Assembly (NCBI RefSeq): GCF_014836885.1
Contig: NZ_JACSPY010000002.1
Coordinates: forward strand, 186,001 to 250,000
Length of the DNA: 64,000 nt
Origin: Brevibacterium gallinarum
GTDB taxonomy: Bacteria > Actinomycetota > Actinomycetes > Actinomycetales > Brevibacteriaceae
Direction of reading: 5' to 3'
The notes below the pieces were generated by a model, which was given only the letters and a program-made list of their open reading frames with translations, had not been told where the DNA came from and did not search any database. This document shows, in pieces, positions 54,155 through 63,430 of the stretch (position 1 is its first letter; each line of letters begins with the position of its first letter). A program made the position numbers and the translations under genes.

Positions 54155-55147
54155 TCAGGCTCCGGCTGGGGTCAGCGACCCGGGTGCCGCCTCGGCGATC
54201 TCGGCGTCGAAGCAGCGCTGGTAGTACTCGGCGACGATGCCCTTCTCGTACTCATCGCAGCGGTTGAGGAAGGACAGGCGGAAGGCGCGTTCGCGCTCGC
54301 CGAAGATCTCGATGTTCTCCGCCCAGGTCACCACGGTGCGCGGGGACATGAGGGTGGAGAGGTCACCGACCCTGAAGCCCTCGCGGGTGAGGTTGGCCAG
54401 GCGCACCATCGCCGCGATCGTCTCCGCTTCCAGGCCCGGGACGCGGGCGGCGACGATTGACGCCTCGACATCCGGGTCGAGGGCCGAGAGGTGGGCGACG
54501 ACCGACCAGCGGTCGAGCTGGGCGTGGTTGAGCCGCTGCACGCCGTGGTACATGCCGGTGACATTGCCCAGCCCCACGGTGTTGGCAGTCGCGAAGAGCC
54601 GGAAGGCCGGGTGCGGGGCGATGACGGTGGACTGGTCGAGCAGGGTCAGCCGGCCGTCGCGCTCGAGCAGACGCTGGATGACGAACATGATGTCCGGCCG
54701 GCCGGCATCGTACTCATCGAGCAGCAGCGCGACCGGGCGGCGCACGGCCCACGGCAGGATGCCCTCGCGGAACTCGGTGATCTGCTTGCCGTCTTCGAGG
54801 GTGACGACATCACGGCCGATGAGGTCGAGGCGCGAGATCTGCCCGTCGAGGTTCACGCGCATGCACGGCCAGTTCAGGCAGGCGGCGACCTGCTCGATGT
54901 GGCTGGACTTGCCGGTGCCGTGCAGGCCCTGGACGAGGACCCGGCGGTTCTTCGCGTAGCCGGAGAGGATCGCCAGGGTCACATCCGGGTCGAAGTGGTG
55001 GGCCGGATCGATCGCCGGGACGAGCTCGTTGGGCTCAGAGAACGCCGGGACGTTAAGGTCGCGGTCGATGCCGAAGACCTCGCGGGCGCTGACGGTGGTG
55101 TCCGGGACGCATGCGGTGTCGGTCAGGTCCGGTGTCGTCGGGGTCAT
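54155..55147 (-). CDS. CobS-like MoxR-type AAA+ ATPase
   Basis: A 330-residue AAA+ protein of the CobS group: Walker A LVQGLHGTGKSSHIEQVA (~residue 70), Walker B RRPVALLLDEYDAGRPD (~135), sensor 1 LFATANTVG, and the CobS-type TGMYHGVQRLNHAQLDRWSV arginine-finger region. ATG 55147 is chosen for GAGGAGG upstream. Together with the VWA protein 2 bp downstream it should form a two-tier ATPase/VWA complex like CobST. Immediately upstream (10 bp) is an IclR gene on the same strand. Confidence 0.9.
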   Translation of the reverse strand: MTPTTPDLTDTACVPDTTVSAREVFGIDRDLNVPAFSEPNELVPAIDPAHHFDPDVTLAILSGYAKNRRVLVQGLHGTGKSSHIEQVAACLNWPCMRVNLDGQISRLDLIGRDVVTLEDGKQITEFREGILPWAVRRPVALLLDEYDAGRPDIMFVIQRLLERDGRLTLLDQSTVIAPHPAFRLFATANTVGLGNVTGMYHGVQRLNHAQLDRWSVVAHLSALDPDVEASIVAARVPGLEAETIAAMVRLANLTREGFRVGDLSTLMSPRTVVTWAENIEIFGERERAFRLSFLNRCDEYEKGIVAEYYQRCFDAEIAEAAPGSLTPAGA

Positions 55148-55157
55148 GGGAGCCTCC

Positions 55158-56030
55158 TCAGGTGGTCGCGGCAGCATCGTCGCTGCCCTGATCGGCGCTG
55201 CTGTCGTCGGTCGGGTGGCTGTGGGCGGCGATCTGCTCGGCGGCCCGGCGCAGCACCGGCACCAGGTCGACGCAGTCGGCGGTGCTCAGCCGCAGGGCCG
55301 GGGCCTGCACGGCCACGCACAGGTTCGAGATCCCGGACGGATCCGGGATGAGCACGGCGGCGCACACGAGCCCGGCGAGGTACTCCTCGTCGTCGATCCC
55401 GTAGCCGAGCTCGGCGGCGCGCGCCACCTCAGCCTCGACCGCCTCGGGATCGGTGATCGTGTTCGGGGTGAAGCTGCGCAGCGGGGCGGTGCCGAGCAGC
55501 TGGCGGCGGGCAGCCGGGCGCAGCTGGGAGAGCAGCAGCTTGCCCGAGGCCGAGGCGTGGGCCGGCACGCGCGAACCGGGCGCCAGGGTCACGCGCAGGG
55601 GCTCGGTGGTCTCGACGCGGTCGAGGTAGACGACCTCGTGACCGGACAGGGCGGTGATGTTGCAGCTCTCGCCGATCTCGGCGACGAGCTCGGCGAGGAT
55701 CCGGTTGCGGTTGCCGAAGTGCACATCGGTCAGCAGGGTCCGTTCGGCCATCCGCCGCATCCGCGGGCCGGTGCGGAACCGGCGGCCGTCGCCGTCGCGC
55801 AGGACCATGCCGGCGTCTTCGAGCTGCTGGAGCATCCGGTGCAGGGTGGGCTTCGGCAGGCCGGTCTCCTCGGTCAGGCCCTGCAGGGTCGAGGGCGTCT
55901 CACGGGTGGCGATGAGCTCGAGGAGGGACAGATGCCGCTGGACCGGGGTGTCACCGATGAGTCCGCGGCCGGTCTCCACCGCCTCGGCGGCGGGATGGGC
56001 GGCGGTCCCCACGATCTCTGCGGTGCTCAC
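55158..56030 (-). CDS. IclR-family transcriptional regulator next to xsc
   Basis: A 290-residue IclR regulator: winged helix QRHLSLLELIATRETPST, EETGLPKPTLHRMLQQLEDA, then a ligand-binding domain (ESCNITALSGHEVVYLDRVE, PAHASASGKLLLSQLRP, DDEEYLAGLVCAAVLI). It diverges from xsc across a 202-bp spacer with overlapping inverted repeats and is followed in the same direction by the CobS/CobT-like pair. It probably controls xsc and perhaps that pair. Confidence 0.88.
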   Translation of the reverse strand: MSTAEIVGTAAHPAAEAVETGRGLIGDTPVQRHLSLLELIATRETPSTLQGLTEETGLPKPTLHRMLQQLEDAGMVLRDGDGRRFRTGPRMRRMAERTLLTDVHFGNRNRILAELVAEIGESCNITALSGHEVVYLDRVETTEPLRVTLAPGSRVPAHASASGKLLLSQLRPAARRQLLGTAPLRSFTPNTITDPEAVEAEVARAAELGYGIDDEEYLAGLVCAAVLIPDPSGISNLCVAVQAPALRLSTADCVDLVPVLRRAAEQIAAHSHPTDDSSADQGSDDAAATT

Positions 56031-56170
56031 GATTCCTCCAGTCTGCGCCCCGGATCGGCGACGCCAGCGAACGTTCTGTCTCGAAAAGTATTGCAGACTG
56101 TTCGCAATTTTGGAATATGTGTTGACGTGTGGGGTGCTCGGTCTCTAGAGTGAAGCACGCAACAGTAATC

Positions 56171-56197
56171 GGAACAGACTGTTCCGTTATCGGGAAC
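56171..56197. promoter_or_regulatory. Overlapping GGAAC/GTTCC palindromes upstream of xsc
   Basis: GGAACAG-a-CTGTTCC (56171-56185, perfect) shares its right half with GTTCC-gttatcg-GGAAC (56181-56197). Three half-sites in 27 bp, 36 bp before the xsc start, form a likely operator for the divergent IclR protein. An AT-rich promoter-like stretch (56080-56125) lies between it and the IclR start. Confidence 0.6.
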
Positions 56198-56232
56198 ATT
56201 GGAGTTCACGGACCAGAAGGAGGTCGGGAGCA

Positions 56233-58035
56233 ATGGCTTCGACCAAGACAGGACGCGAGGTCGTCAAGGGCGTACAGCGAATGACGCCGTCGGAGGCCTT
56301 CGTCGAGACCCTCGTCGCCAACGACGTTGAGACGATCTTCGGCATCATGGGATCGGCATTCATGGATGCGATGGACATCTTCGCCCCGGCCGGCATCGAG
56401 CTGGTGCCCGTCGTGCACGAGCAGGGCGCGGCCCACATGGCCGACGGCTACTCGCGCGCCTCCGGCCGCCACGGCGTGGTCATCGGCCAGAACGGCCCGG
56501 GCATCTCGAACTGCGTGACCGCGATCGCCGCCGCCTACTGGGCGCACAGCCCGGTCGTCATCGTCACTCCGGAGGCCGGCACCAACGGCATCGGCCTCGG
56601 CGGCTTCCAGGAAGCCAACCAGCTGCCGATGTTCCAGGAGTTCACCAAGTACCAGGGCCACGTGTCCAACCCGGCCCGGATGGCCGAGTTCACCGCCCGC
56701 TGCTTCGACCGCGCCAAGGCGGAGATGGGCCCGACCCAGCTCAACATCCCGCGCGACTACTTCTACGGCGAGATCGAGACCGAGATCCGCGAACCGGCCG
56801 TCATCGACCGCGGCCCCGGCGGCCCCGAGTCCCTCGACCGTGCCGCCAAGCTGTTGGCCGAGGCGGAGTTCCCCGTCATCGTCTCCGGCGGCGGCGTCGT
56901 GTTCGCCGATGGAGTCGAGGAGTGCAAGGCTCTGGCCGAGCGCCTCGGCGCCCCGGTCGTCAACTCCTACCAGCACAACGACTCCTTCCCCGCCTCCCAC
57001 CCGCTGTGGTGCGGACCGCTGGGCTACCAGGGCTCGAAGGCCGGCATGAAGCTCATCAAGGACGCCGACGTCGTCCTCGCCCTCGGCACCCGTCTGGGCC
57101 CCTTCGGCACCCTGCCGCAGCACGGCCTGAACTACTGGCCGGAGGACGCCAAGATCATCCAGGTCGACGCCGATGCCGACATGCTCGGACTGGTGAAGAA
57201 GATCGAGGTCGGCGTGCTCGGCGATGCCAAGCAGGCAGCCTCGGCACTGCTGGAGCGGCTGAATAACCTCGACGTCGCCTCGGACAAGACCAAGGACGAG
57301 CGCGCTGAGCGGATCCGGTCCGAGAAGGACGCCTGGGAGAAGGAGCTCTCGGAGTGGACCGAGGAGCGCGACGACTTCTCACAGGACATGATCGCCGAAG
57401 CCGAGGAAGAAGAGGGCAACTGGCTGCACCCGCGCCAGGTGCTGCGCGCCCTCGAAGAGGCGATGCCCGAGCGCGTCATGGTCTCGACCGACATCGGCAA
57501 CATCAACTCGGTTGCGCACTCCTACCTGCGCTTCGAGGAGCCGCGGTCGTTCTTCGCCCCGATGTCGTTCGGCAACTGCGGCTACGCCCTGCCGACGATC
57601 ATCGGCGCCAAGAAGGCCTGCCCGGAGCGCCCGGCGATCGCCTACGCCGGCGACGGCGCCTGGGGCATGTCGATGGTCGAGGTCATGACGGCTGTCCGCC
57701 ACGACATCCCGGTCACCGCGGTCGTGTTCCACAACCGCCAGTGGGGTGCGGAGAAGAAGAACCAGGTGGAGTTCTACAACCGCCGCTTCGTGGCTGCTGA
57801 GATCGACACCGACTCCTTCGCTGAGATCGCCCGCGCGATGGGCGCCGAGGGTGTGACCGTCGACCAGCTCGACGAGGTCGGCCCCGCACTCAAGGCCGCG
57901 ATCGATGCGCAGATGAACGAAGGCAAGACGACCGTCATCGAGATCATGTGCAACCGTGAGCTCGGCGACCCGTTCCGCCGCGACGCGCTCAAGAAGCCGG
58001 TCCGCCTGCTCGACAAGTACAAGGACTACGTCTGA
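56233..58035 (+). CDS. xsc: Sulfoacetaldehyde acetyltransferase
   Basis: A 600-residue ThDP enzyme. Xsc features: MGSAFMDAMDIFAPAGIELV, VVHEQGAAHMADGYSRASGR with the ThDP Glu, PRDYFYGEIETEI, YQHNDSFPASHPLWCGPLGY and the C-terminal LGDPFRRDALKKPVRLL. The ThDP/Mg motif begins YAGDGAWGMSMVEVMTA (~474). It splits sulfoacetaldehyde with phosphate to acetyl phosphate and sulfite, the desulfonation step of taurine dissimilation. The ATG at 56233 has AAGGAGG upstream. Partners tpa, ald and a MocR regulator lie at 58.4-63.1 kb. Phosphotransacetylase and a sulfite exporter or dehydrogenase are not seen. Confidence 0.95.
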   Translation: MASTKTGREVVKGVQRMTPSEAFVETLVANDVETIFGIMGSAFMDAMDIFAPAGIELVPVVHEQGAAHMADGYSRASGRHGVVIGQNGPGISNCVTAIAAAYWAHSPVVIVTPEAGTNGIGLGGFQEANQLPMFQEFTKYQGHVSNPARMAEFTARCFDRAKAEMGPTQLNIPRDYFYGEIETEIREPAVIDRGPGGPESLDRAAKLLAEAEFPVIVSGGGVVFADGVEECKALAERLGAPVVNSYQHNDSFPASHPLWCGPLGYQGSKAGMKLIKDADVVLALGTRLGPFGTLPQHGLNYWPEDAKIIQVDADADMLGLVKKIEVGVLGDAKQAASALLERLNNLDVASDKTKDERAERIRSEKDAWEKELSEWTEERDDFSQDMIAEAEEEEGNWLHPRQVLRALEEAMPERVMVSTDIGNINSVAHSYLRFEEPRSFFAPMSFGNCGYALPTIIGAKKACPERPAIAYAGDGAWGMSMVEVMTAVRHDIPVTAVVFHNRQWGAEKKNQVEFYNRRFVAAEIDTDSFAEIARAMGAEGVTVDQLDEVGPALKAAIDAQMNEGKTTVIEIMCNRELGDPFRRDALKKPVRLLDKYKDYV

Positions 58036-58074
58036 TCCACTCGGTGCGATCCACTCCGTGTGATCCCTGTGCTG
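58033..58074. repeat. 14-bp tandem echo starting at the xsc stop codon
   Basis: TGATCCACTCGGTG (58033-58046, begins with the stop) is followed by CGATCCACTCCGTG and TGATCCCTGTGCTG; the first two agree at 12 of 14 positions. Confidence 0.7.
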
Positions 58075-58140
58075 AAGCAGCGACCACGTGTGATCAGCCG
58101 GTGACCGACTGCTGGGCCGCGCGGTCCCGCTGACGCACCT

Positions 58141-58185
58141 GAGGCGCAGCGCCGACTCCCGTCAAGGGGGCCGGCGCTGCGCCTC
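58141..58185 (+). terminator. Hairpin terminator of xsc
   Basis: The arms GAGGCGCAGCGCCG and CGGCGCTGCGCCTC (14 bp, perfect) flank a 17-nt loop, followed by TTCTAT. Confidence 0.82.
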
Positions 58186-58301
58186 TTCTATGCGCGCCGC
58201 TGCCTGGCCTGCTCCCGCGGTAGGCGAGCCACGGCAACCGCCGGCGACTAGCGGGGATGGCGGCGTCTGGCGGCGGCATTGGCCCGATCCGGCCGCTCGT
58301 C

Positions 58302-58369
58302 GGGAAAAGTTAGCAAAGTTGTTGACGGTTTGAAGCGCGAAAAACGTGAATAACTTTACTAACTTTCCC
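58302..58369. repeat. AT-rich 68-bp imperfect palindrome in the convergent xsc/tauR spacer
   Basis: The left arm starts GGGAAAAGTTAGCAAAGTTG (58302 on, 22 bp). The right arm ends ACTTTACTAACTTTCCC (58349-58369) and is its complement with one bulge and two mismatches. The centre also pairs partly (GACGG-TTT / AAAA-CGTG). Each arm holds two AAGTTA/G repeats. The 58186-58466 spacer is otherwise GC-rich with no gene. Role unknown: operator for the MocR regulator, an RNA element, or ends of a vanished insertion. Confidence 0.75.
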
Positions 58370-58466
58370 AATCACGGCGTTCCAGCTGCGGCGCCCCGGC
58401 CGCGACGCCCCCGCCGCCCCGGCTGCCCAGGCTACCGCGCCCCGGCTGCGACGGCAGCCCCAGCCT

Positions 58467-60008
58467 TTACAGCACTTCGCGGGCGACCTCGGCGAGGAGC
58501 TCGAGCCCAGGCCTGATGGCCCGGGTCGGGATCGCGGCGTAGCCCAGCCGCAGGGTCGCCCACGGGTAGCGCTCGATCCCGCCCGGGTGCGCCGGCACCT
58601 CGCGCGAGCCGAACCCGTGCTCCGCAGTTGCGGCGAAGAAGTAGTCACCGGGTTCCACGAGGATCCCGCGCTGGCAGGCCGCCTCCTGCAGTACGCGCGC
58701 ATCGAGCTCGGCCGGACCCTCGAACCACAGGCTCATCCCACCGGACGGGAACCGGCACCGCGACTCGAACGGCAGCAGCTCGGCGGCACCCTCGCACATG
58801 AGCGTGAACTTCTTGCGCATCCGCTCCCGGTTGAGCCGCAGCGTGCGGTGATAGTCCCCGGAATCGAGGAACAGCGCCATCGCCCGCTGCAGCACGCCCG
58901 GCGCATGCCGCACCGTGTACCGCGTCGAGTGGCGCAGCGCGGCGACCAGCTCGGCGGGCCCGACGAGGAATCCCAGCCGCAGGCCCGGGGCGAGGAACTT
59001 CGAGAACGACCCCAGGTGCACGACGTCGCCGCTCGGGTCGATCGCCTTGAGCGAGGGGGAGGGCTGGCCGGAGTAGCGGAACTCGGCATCGTAGTCGTCT
59101 TCGACGACGACCGTGCCCGAGGCGGCGGCCGCCTCGAGTGCCGCCTGCCGCCGGTCCATCGACATCGTCACGTTCGTCGGATGGTGGTGACTGGGGGTGA
59201 GGAACACCGCCTGCACGCCGGCGAGGTCGGCGGGCACGATCGCACCGTCGGCGTCGACGGGCATCTCGCCGATCTCGGCCTGGTGGCGGGTCATGATGTG
59301 CCGGATGTCGAGGTAGCCGGGGTCCTCCATGAGGACCCGGTCACCGGGTTTCAGCAGCGCCTCGGCGATGAGGTCGAGGCCGTGCTGGGTGCCCAGCGTG
59401 ATCATGATCTCCTCGGGCTGCGCATGCACCCCGCGCGAGGGCAGCAGCCGGGTGCGGATCATCTCGACGAGCATGTCGTCATCGCAGCCGGCGGAGTCCT
59501 GCAGCGCATGGGCCAGGTGCGGCTGGAACAGCGCCTCGCGCAAACACCGGGTCCACGAGCGGGCCGGGAACTGGGCGAGCTCGATCTGCCCGGGCAGGAA
59601 CGGGTACGGGTACTCGCTCCAGTCCGGCGGCTTGATGAGCTCCGGCAGGCTGGCATCCCCGGCCGGGGCCAGGCGGGCGGCCCAGTCGATCCGCGCGACC
59701 GGCGCCTCGGGCCTGGTGTCCGCCGCCGAGGTGGTGAAGGCCTCGAGCTGGTCGGGGGTCAGGTCGGGATTGACGAAGATCCCGCGCCGCTCCTGGCTGA
59801 TGAGCAGGCCCTGGGCGAGCAGCTCCTGGTAGGCGAGGTTGATGGTGTTGCGCGAGACTTCGAGCTCGGCGGCGAGCTCGCGGGAGCTGGGCAGGCGGCG
59901 TTTGACATCGAAGACGCCGGCGGCGATGCCGGCCACGATCGCCTCCTGCACCTGCCGGTACAGGGCGATGGGCGAGGACGGGTCGATGCGGATGAGCGTT
60001 TCGGCCAT
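58467..60008 (-). CDS. MocR-type PLP-binding regulator (TauR-like)
   Basis: A 513-residue fusion of a GntR winged helix (residues ~12-80: IALYRQVQEAIVAGIAAGVF, LPSSRELAAELEVSRNTINL) and a class I aminotransferase-like domain. PLP features: PGYLDIRHIM, VVVEDDYDAEFRYSG with the Asp, and the Schiff-base Lys in HLGSFSKFLAPGLRLGF (~residue 320). Such regulators (TauR, GabR, PdxR) sense an amine as the PLP adduct. Lying among xsc, ald and tpa, it most probably activates taurine genes. AAAASG in front of VVVEDD crosses a variant of the dispersed motif. Start ATG 60008 behind GGAGGG. Confidence 0.9.
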   Translation of the reverse strand: MAETLIRIDPSSPIALYRQVQEAIVAGIAAGVFDVKRRLPSSRELAAELEVSRNTINLAYQELLAQGLLISQERRGIFVNPDLTPDQLEAFTTSAADTRPEAPVARIDWAARLAPAGDASLPELIKPPDWSEYPYPFLPGQIELAQFPARSWTRCLREALFQPHLAHALQDSAGCDDDMLVEMIRTRLLPSRGVHAQPEEIMITLGTQHGLDLIAEALLKPGDRVLMEDPGYLDIRHIMTRHQAEIGEMPVDADGAIVPADLAGVQAVFLTPSHHHPTNVTMSMDRRQAALEAAAASGTVVVEDDYDAEFRYSGQPSPSLKAIDPSGDVVHLGSFSKFLAPGLRLGFLVGPAELVAALRHSTRYTVRHAPGVLQRAMALFLDSGDYHRTLRLNRERMRKKFTLMCEGAAELLPFESRCRFPSGGMSLWFEGPAELDARVLQEAACQRGILVEPGDYFFAATAEHGFGSREVPAHPGGIERYPWATLRLGYAAIPTRAIRPGLELLAEVAREVL

Positions 60009-60079
60009 CGGTCCCTCCTGTGCCTGCCGTCAGCGGTGACGCCCCGCCGCAGGAGGCGTGCCGGAGCGGGCAGGCCGGT

Positions 60080-60120
60080 GCGGCGGCGTGGCTGACAGTC
60101 TATGCCAGCCACGCCGCCGC
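60080..60120. other. Hairpin in the spacer between ald and the MocR gene
   Basis: The arms GCGGCGGCGTGGCTG and CAGCCACGCCGCCGC (15 bp, perfect) flank an 11-nt loop, about 70-110 bp upstream of the MocR start on the minus strand. With the terminator at 60186 it may fully separate the two genes, or be an autoregulatory site. Confidence 0.65.
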
Positions 60121-60185
60121 GGCATCGCCTGACTGCAGGCTGGACGGCGCCCCTGCGGGCAGAGGTGCGGTGTACCCGGTGTTGT

Positions 60186-60219
60186 GCTGGCCGGCCTCGT
60201 CCTGATGAGGCCGGCCAGC
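60186..60219 (-). terminator. Hairpin terminator of ald
   Basis: GCTGGCCGGCCTC / GAGGCCGGCCAGC, 13-bp perfect arms with an 8-nt loop, directly after the ald stop on the minus strand. Confidence 0.85.
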
Positions 60220-60220
60220 C

Positions 60221-61339
60221 TCACATGCCGAGCGCCTCCTCAGGGGTGACCGATTCGATGCCGAGGTCGGCACCGACCGGCGGGCTGGTGAGCGCGCCCT
60301 GGTAGGTCGACAGGCCGGCGCGCAGCGCGTCGCTGCGCTTGGCGGCCTCGGCGACACCGTGATCGGCGATGAGCGTGGCGTACGGGCTGGTGACGTTGTT
60401 CAGCGCCACCGTCGAGGTGTGTGCGACCGCACCGGGCATGTTGGTCACACAGTAGAAGATCGAGTCATGGACGGTGAACGTCGGATCCGCATGCGTGGTG
60501 GGCTTCGAGTCCTCGAAGCAGCCGCCCTGGTCGATGGCGATGTCGACGAGCACCGAACCGGGCTTCATCCGCCGGACCATGTCATTGGTCACCAGCTTCG
60601 GGGCGCGGGAGCCGGGGATGAGCACACAGCCGATGACGAGGTCGGCCTCGAGCACCTCCTGCTCGAGCGTGAACGCCGTCGAGGCGACGGTGCGGATGCG
60701 GCCCTGGTACATCCGGTCGGCTGCGCGCAGCTTGTCGATGTCCTTGTCCAGCAGCACGACATCGGCCCACAGGCCGACGGCCACCGCGACCGCGTTCATG
60801 CCCGAGACGCCGGCACCGATGACGACGACGCGGGTGGGCCGGACCCCGGAGACCCCGCCGATGAGCTTGCCGGGCCCGCCGGCCGGGCTCATGAGCGCCT
60901 GCGTGCCGACCAGCGGTGCCAGCCGCCCGGCGACCTCGGACATGGGGAACAGCAGCGGCAGCGTACCGTTCGGGGAGCGGACGAGCTCATAGGCGATCGA
61001 ATCGACCTGCTTGTCCAACAGCGCACGCGTGCACTCCTCGCTGGCGGCCAAGTGCAGGAAGGTGAACAGCGCCTGGCCCGGCCGCATCCGGTGGAACTCC
61101 TCAGCCACCGGCTCCTTGACCTTGAGGATGAGCTCAGCGGCCTCCCACACCTCGTCGGCGGTGGCGAGGATCGTCGCCCCGGCTGCGCGGAAGTCCTCAT
61201 CGGTCATCGCCGAGCCTGCGCCGGCACCGGATTCGACGACGACCTCATGGCCGCGGCTGACGAGTTCGTGGACACCGGCAGGGGTCGATCCGACCCGGTG
61301 CTCGTTGTTCTTCAGTTCCTTCGGGACGCCGATCTTCAT
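60221..61339 (-). CDS. ald: Alanine dehydrogenase
   Basis: A 372-residue L-alanine dehydrogenase, standard length. [20 protein letters not shown] at the start, catalytic Lys in [12 protein letters not shown], His in [14 protein letters not shown] motif [19 protein letters not shown], and [19 protein letters not shown] with the catalytic Asp. ATG 61339 is chosen for AAGGAGG upstream. It regenerates pyruvate from the alanine made by the taurine aminotransferase, releasing ammonium. Divergent from tpa across 351 bp. Confidence 0.95.
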   Translation of the reverse strand: MKIGVPKELKNNEHRVGSTPAGVHELVSRGHEVVVESGAGAGSAMTDEDFRAAGATILATADEVWEAAELILKVKEPVAEEFHRMRPGQALFTFLHLAASEECTRALLDKQVDSIAYELVRSPNGTLPLLFPMSEVAGRLAPLVGTQALMSPAGGPGKLIGGVSGVRPTRVVVIGAGVSGMNAVAVAVGLWADVVLLDKDIDKLRAADRMYQGRIRTVASTAFTLEQEVLEADLVIGCVLIPGSRAPKLVTNDMVRRMKPGSVLVDIAIDQGGCFEDSKPTTHADPTFTVHDSIFYCVTNMPGAVAHTSTVALNNVTSPYATLIADHGVAEAAKRSDALRAGLSTYQGALTSPPVGADLGIESVTPEEALGM

Positions 61340-61690
61340 GCGGATCCTCCTTGTCTGGGATGTGGCCGCCGTGCCCGGGGCACAGGCGCTGACTGGGGTG
61401 GCGCCCGTGCCGGAGGCGTGGGCGCGGGTGTGCCGCTCAGCGCTGAACGGCACCTGCTCTTCGAAGCGTGCGCCTCAGCCGGCGTCTGCGCCAGCACCAG
61501 ATGATGCCCGCATGAGGGGTCCACCCTGGATCCCCGAAGTCGTCGGCATCTGGCCCTCCCACACTGTGACGCCGGTCTCTAGGCTCGAGGGACAGACGGG
61601 CACGGTCAGCGCCGACCCAGCCCGCGCACCAGTGCCACCAGCAGAAGTCGCGGCACACCTGCCGCACCTGCCCAGCAGCAAGGAGACGCA
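61340..61690. promoter_or_regulatory. Divergent ald/tpa promoter region
   Basis: 351 bp without a convincing gene. An inverted repeat GGGGTCCA-ccc-TGGATCCCC (about 61516-61535, one-base bulge) lies near the middle and could bind the MocR regulator. GCAAGGAGACGCA at the right end is the tpa ribosome site. Confidence 0.4.
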
Positions 61691-63094
61691 ATGACGACCA
61701 TGGACACGTCAACCACCACCTCGGCGACGAGAACCGACACCGGCCGCCTGCGCGACAGCGCCCGCCGCCACCTGTTCCAGCACTTCACGCGCCGCGATCA
61801 GCGCGACGCCGACTTCCCCGTCTTCACCCGGGCGGAGGGCTGCCACCTCATCTCCACCGACGGCAAGCGCTACCTCGACGGGCTCGCAGGCCTGTTCTGC
61901 GTCAACATGGGCCACGGCCGCTCCGACATTGCCGAGGCCGGGGCCAAGCAGATCCACCAGCTCGCCTACGCCTCGAACTGGGGCATGGTCCACGAGCCGG
62001 CCGTGGCTGCCGCTGAGCTCATCGCCGAGCTCGCCCCCGGCGACCTGGGCACCACCTTCTTCGTCAACTCCGGCTCCGAGGCCGTCGAGACGGCGATCAA
62101 GTTCGCCCGCCAGTACCACCGCAGCCAGGGCCAGCCGCAGCGCACCAAGTTCATCTCCCGGGAGATGGCCTACCACGGCGTGACGATGGGTGCGCTGTCG
62201 GTCACCCAGCTGCCGAAGATCAAGGCCCCGTTCGAGCCGCTGCTCGACGGCGTGCGCTCGGTGCCCAACACGCTCGGCTACACCGGCGACTGCGGCCCGG
62301 CCGAAGAGCTCGACATCATCCAGGCCTACGAGAAGGTCATCCAGGAGGAGGGCCCGGAGACGATCGCGGCGATCTTCGCCGAGCCGGTCCAGAACGGCCG
62401 CGGTGCCCTCGTCGCCCCGGACGGCTACTGGAAGGCCCTGCGCGCGATCTGCGACAAGTACGGCATCCTGCTCGTCTCCGATGAGGTCATCTGCTCCTTC
62501 GGCCGCCTCGGCTACTGGTTCGGCGAGGGACTGACCGGTGTCGTGCCCGACATCATCACCTTCGCCAAGGGCTCGACCTCGGGCTACGCGCCGCTCGGCG
62601 GCATGATCGCCCGCGAGGAGCTCGTCGACCAGCTCTACGCCTCCGAGCAGGGCGGCGTGTTCACCCACGGCGCCACCTGGGGCGGCCACCCCGTCGCCAC
62701 CGCCGTGGCGCACGCGAACATCTCGGCGATGCGCGATGAGGACGTGCTCGGCAACGTGCAGCGCCGCGGGCCGGGCCTGCGCGCCGACCTCGACAAGCTC
62801 GCCGCAGCCCACCGCAGCGTCAAGGACGTCCGCGGCACCGGCTACTTCTACGCCCTCGAGCTCATGGCCGACCGCGACTCCGGCCGCGAGTTCACCGACG
62901 AGGAATCGCTCAAGGTGCTGCGCGAGATCCTGCCGGCCTCCTTCGAGCGCACCGGCGTGATCCTGCGCGGTGACGACCGCGGCGCGACGATGCTCATGGT
63001 CTCACCGCCGCTGGTGGCAGGCGAGGAGGAGCTCAGCGAACTCGTCCACGGCATCGACGGCATGCTCAGCGACGTCGAAGCCGCGATCGGCTGA
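61691..63094 (+). CDS. tpa: Taurine--pyruvate aminotransferase (class III)
   Basis: A 467-residue class III aminotransferase. [37 protein letters not shown] (phosphate site), [35 protein letters not shown] (PLP Asp) and the Schiff-base Lys in [18 protein letters not shown] (~residue 298). It moves the amino group of taurine to pyruvate, giving sulfoacetaldehyde (substrate of Xsc) and alanine (substrate of Ald). The assignment to taurine rather than an omega-amino acid rests on these neighbours. ATG 61691 follows AAGGAG. Confidence 0.9.
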   Translation: MTTMDTSTTTSATRTDTGRLRDSARRHLFQHFTRRDQRDADFPVFTRAEGCHLISTDGKRYLDGLAGLFCVNMGHGRSDIAEAGAKQIHQLAYASNWGMVHEPAVAAAELIAELAPGDLGTTFFVNSGSEAVETAIKFARQYHRSQGQPQRTKFISREMAYHGVTMGALSVTQLPKIKAPFEPLLDGVRSVPNTLGYTGDCGPAEELDIIQAYEKVIQEEGPETIAAIFAEPVQNGRGALVAPDGYWKALRAICDKYGILLVSDEVICSFGRLGYWFGEGLTGVVPDIITFAKGSTSGYAPLGGMIAREELVDQLYASEQGGVFTHGATWGGHPVATAVAHANISAMRDEDVLGNVQRRGPGLRADLDKLAAAHRSVKDVRGTGYFYALELMADRDSGREFTDEESLKVLREILPASFERTGVILRGDDRGATMLMVSPPLVAGEEELSELVHGIDGMLSDVEAAIG

Positions 63095-63113
63095 CCGGCA
63101 CCCGATGGTGCGC

Positions 63114-63149
63114 CGGAAGGGGAGGGGCGCATGCGTCCCTCCCCTTCCG
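63114..63149 (+). terminator. Hairpin terminator of tpa
   Basis: The arms CGGAAGGGGAGGG and CCCTCCCCTTCCG (13 bp, perfect) flank a 10-nt loop that is itself palindromic (GCGCATGCGT). Confidence 0.85.
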
Positions 63150-63173
63150 CGTCCCCGCAGGCTGCCCCGCAGC

Positions 63174-63256
63174 CTGGCCTGGGGCTGGTCTGGACTGGGC
63201 TGGCCTGGACTGGAGGCTGGCCTGGGCCTGGACTGGGCCCGTCGCCGAGGCGGTGG
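63174..63256. repeat. CTGG-rich degenerate tandem repeat ending in a dispersed motif copy
   Basis: GGCCTGG, GGACTGG and GGGCTGG recur about ten times between 63174 and 63240, followed by GCCGAGGCGGTGG (63244-63256). The spacer 63150-63430 contains no gene I can support. Confidence 0.7.
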
Positions 63257-63430
63257 CGTGGACCCAGCGAATGGTCGCCGTCTGGCACTGAAGCCCGGCG
63301 GCAGGTGTCGGTAATGTGGCCGGCACAGTGATGCACATCACGCAGGTGATGAGGGTGTGGACCGGCAGGCTGGACAGCGGCCGAGACCCGCACCCGACAT
63401 CACCCCACGGAACGGAAGGAGGTCGCCCGC

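Noticed and set aside
58162..58371. Minus-strand 69-codon frame starting in the 68-bp palindrome (MGKLVKLFTFFALQ)
   Set aside because: It would begin with TTG without a ribosome site and soon becomes Arg/Pro/Ala-rich; the hydrophobic start comes from the AT-rich palindrome.
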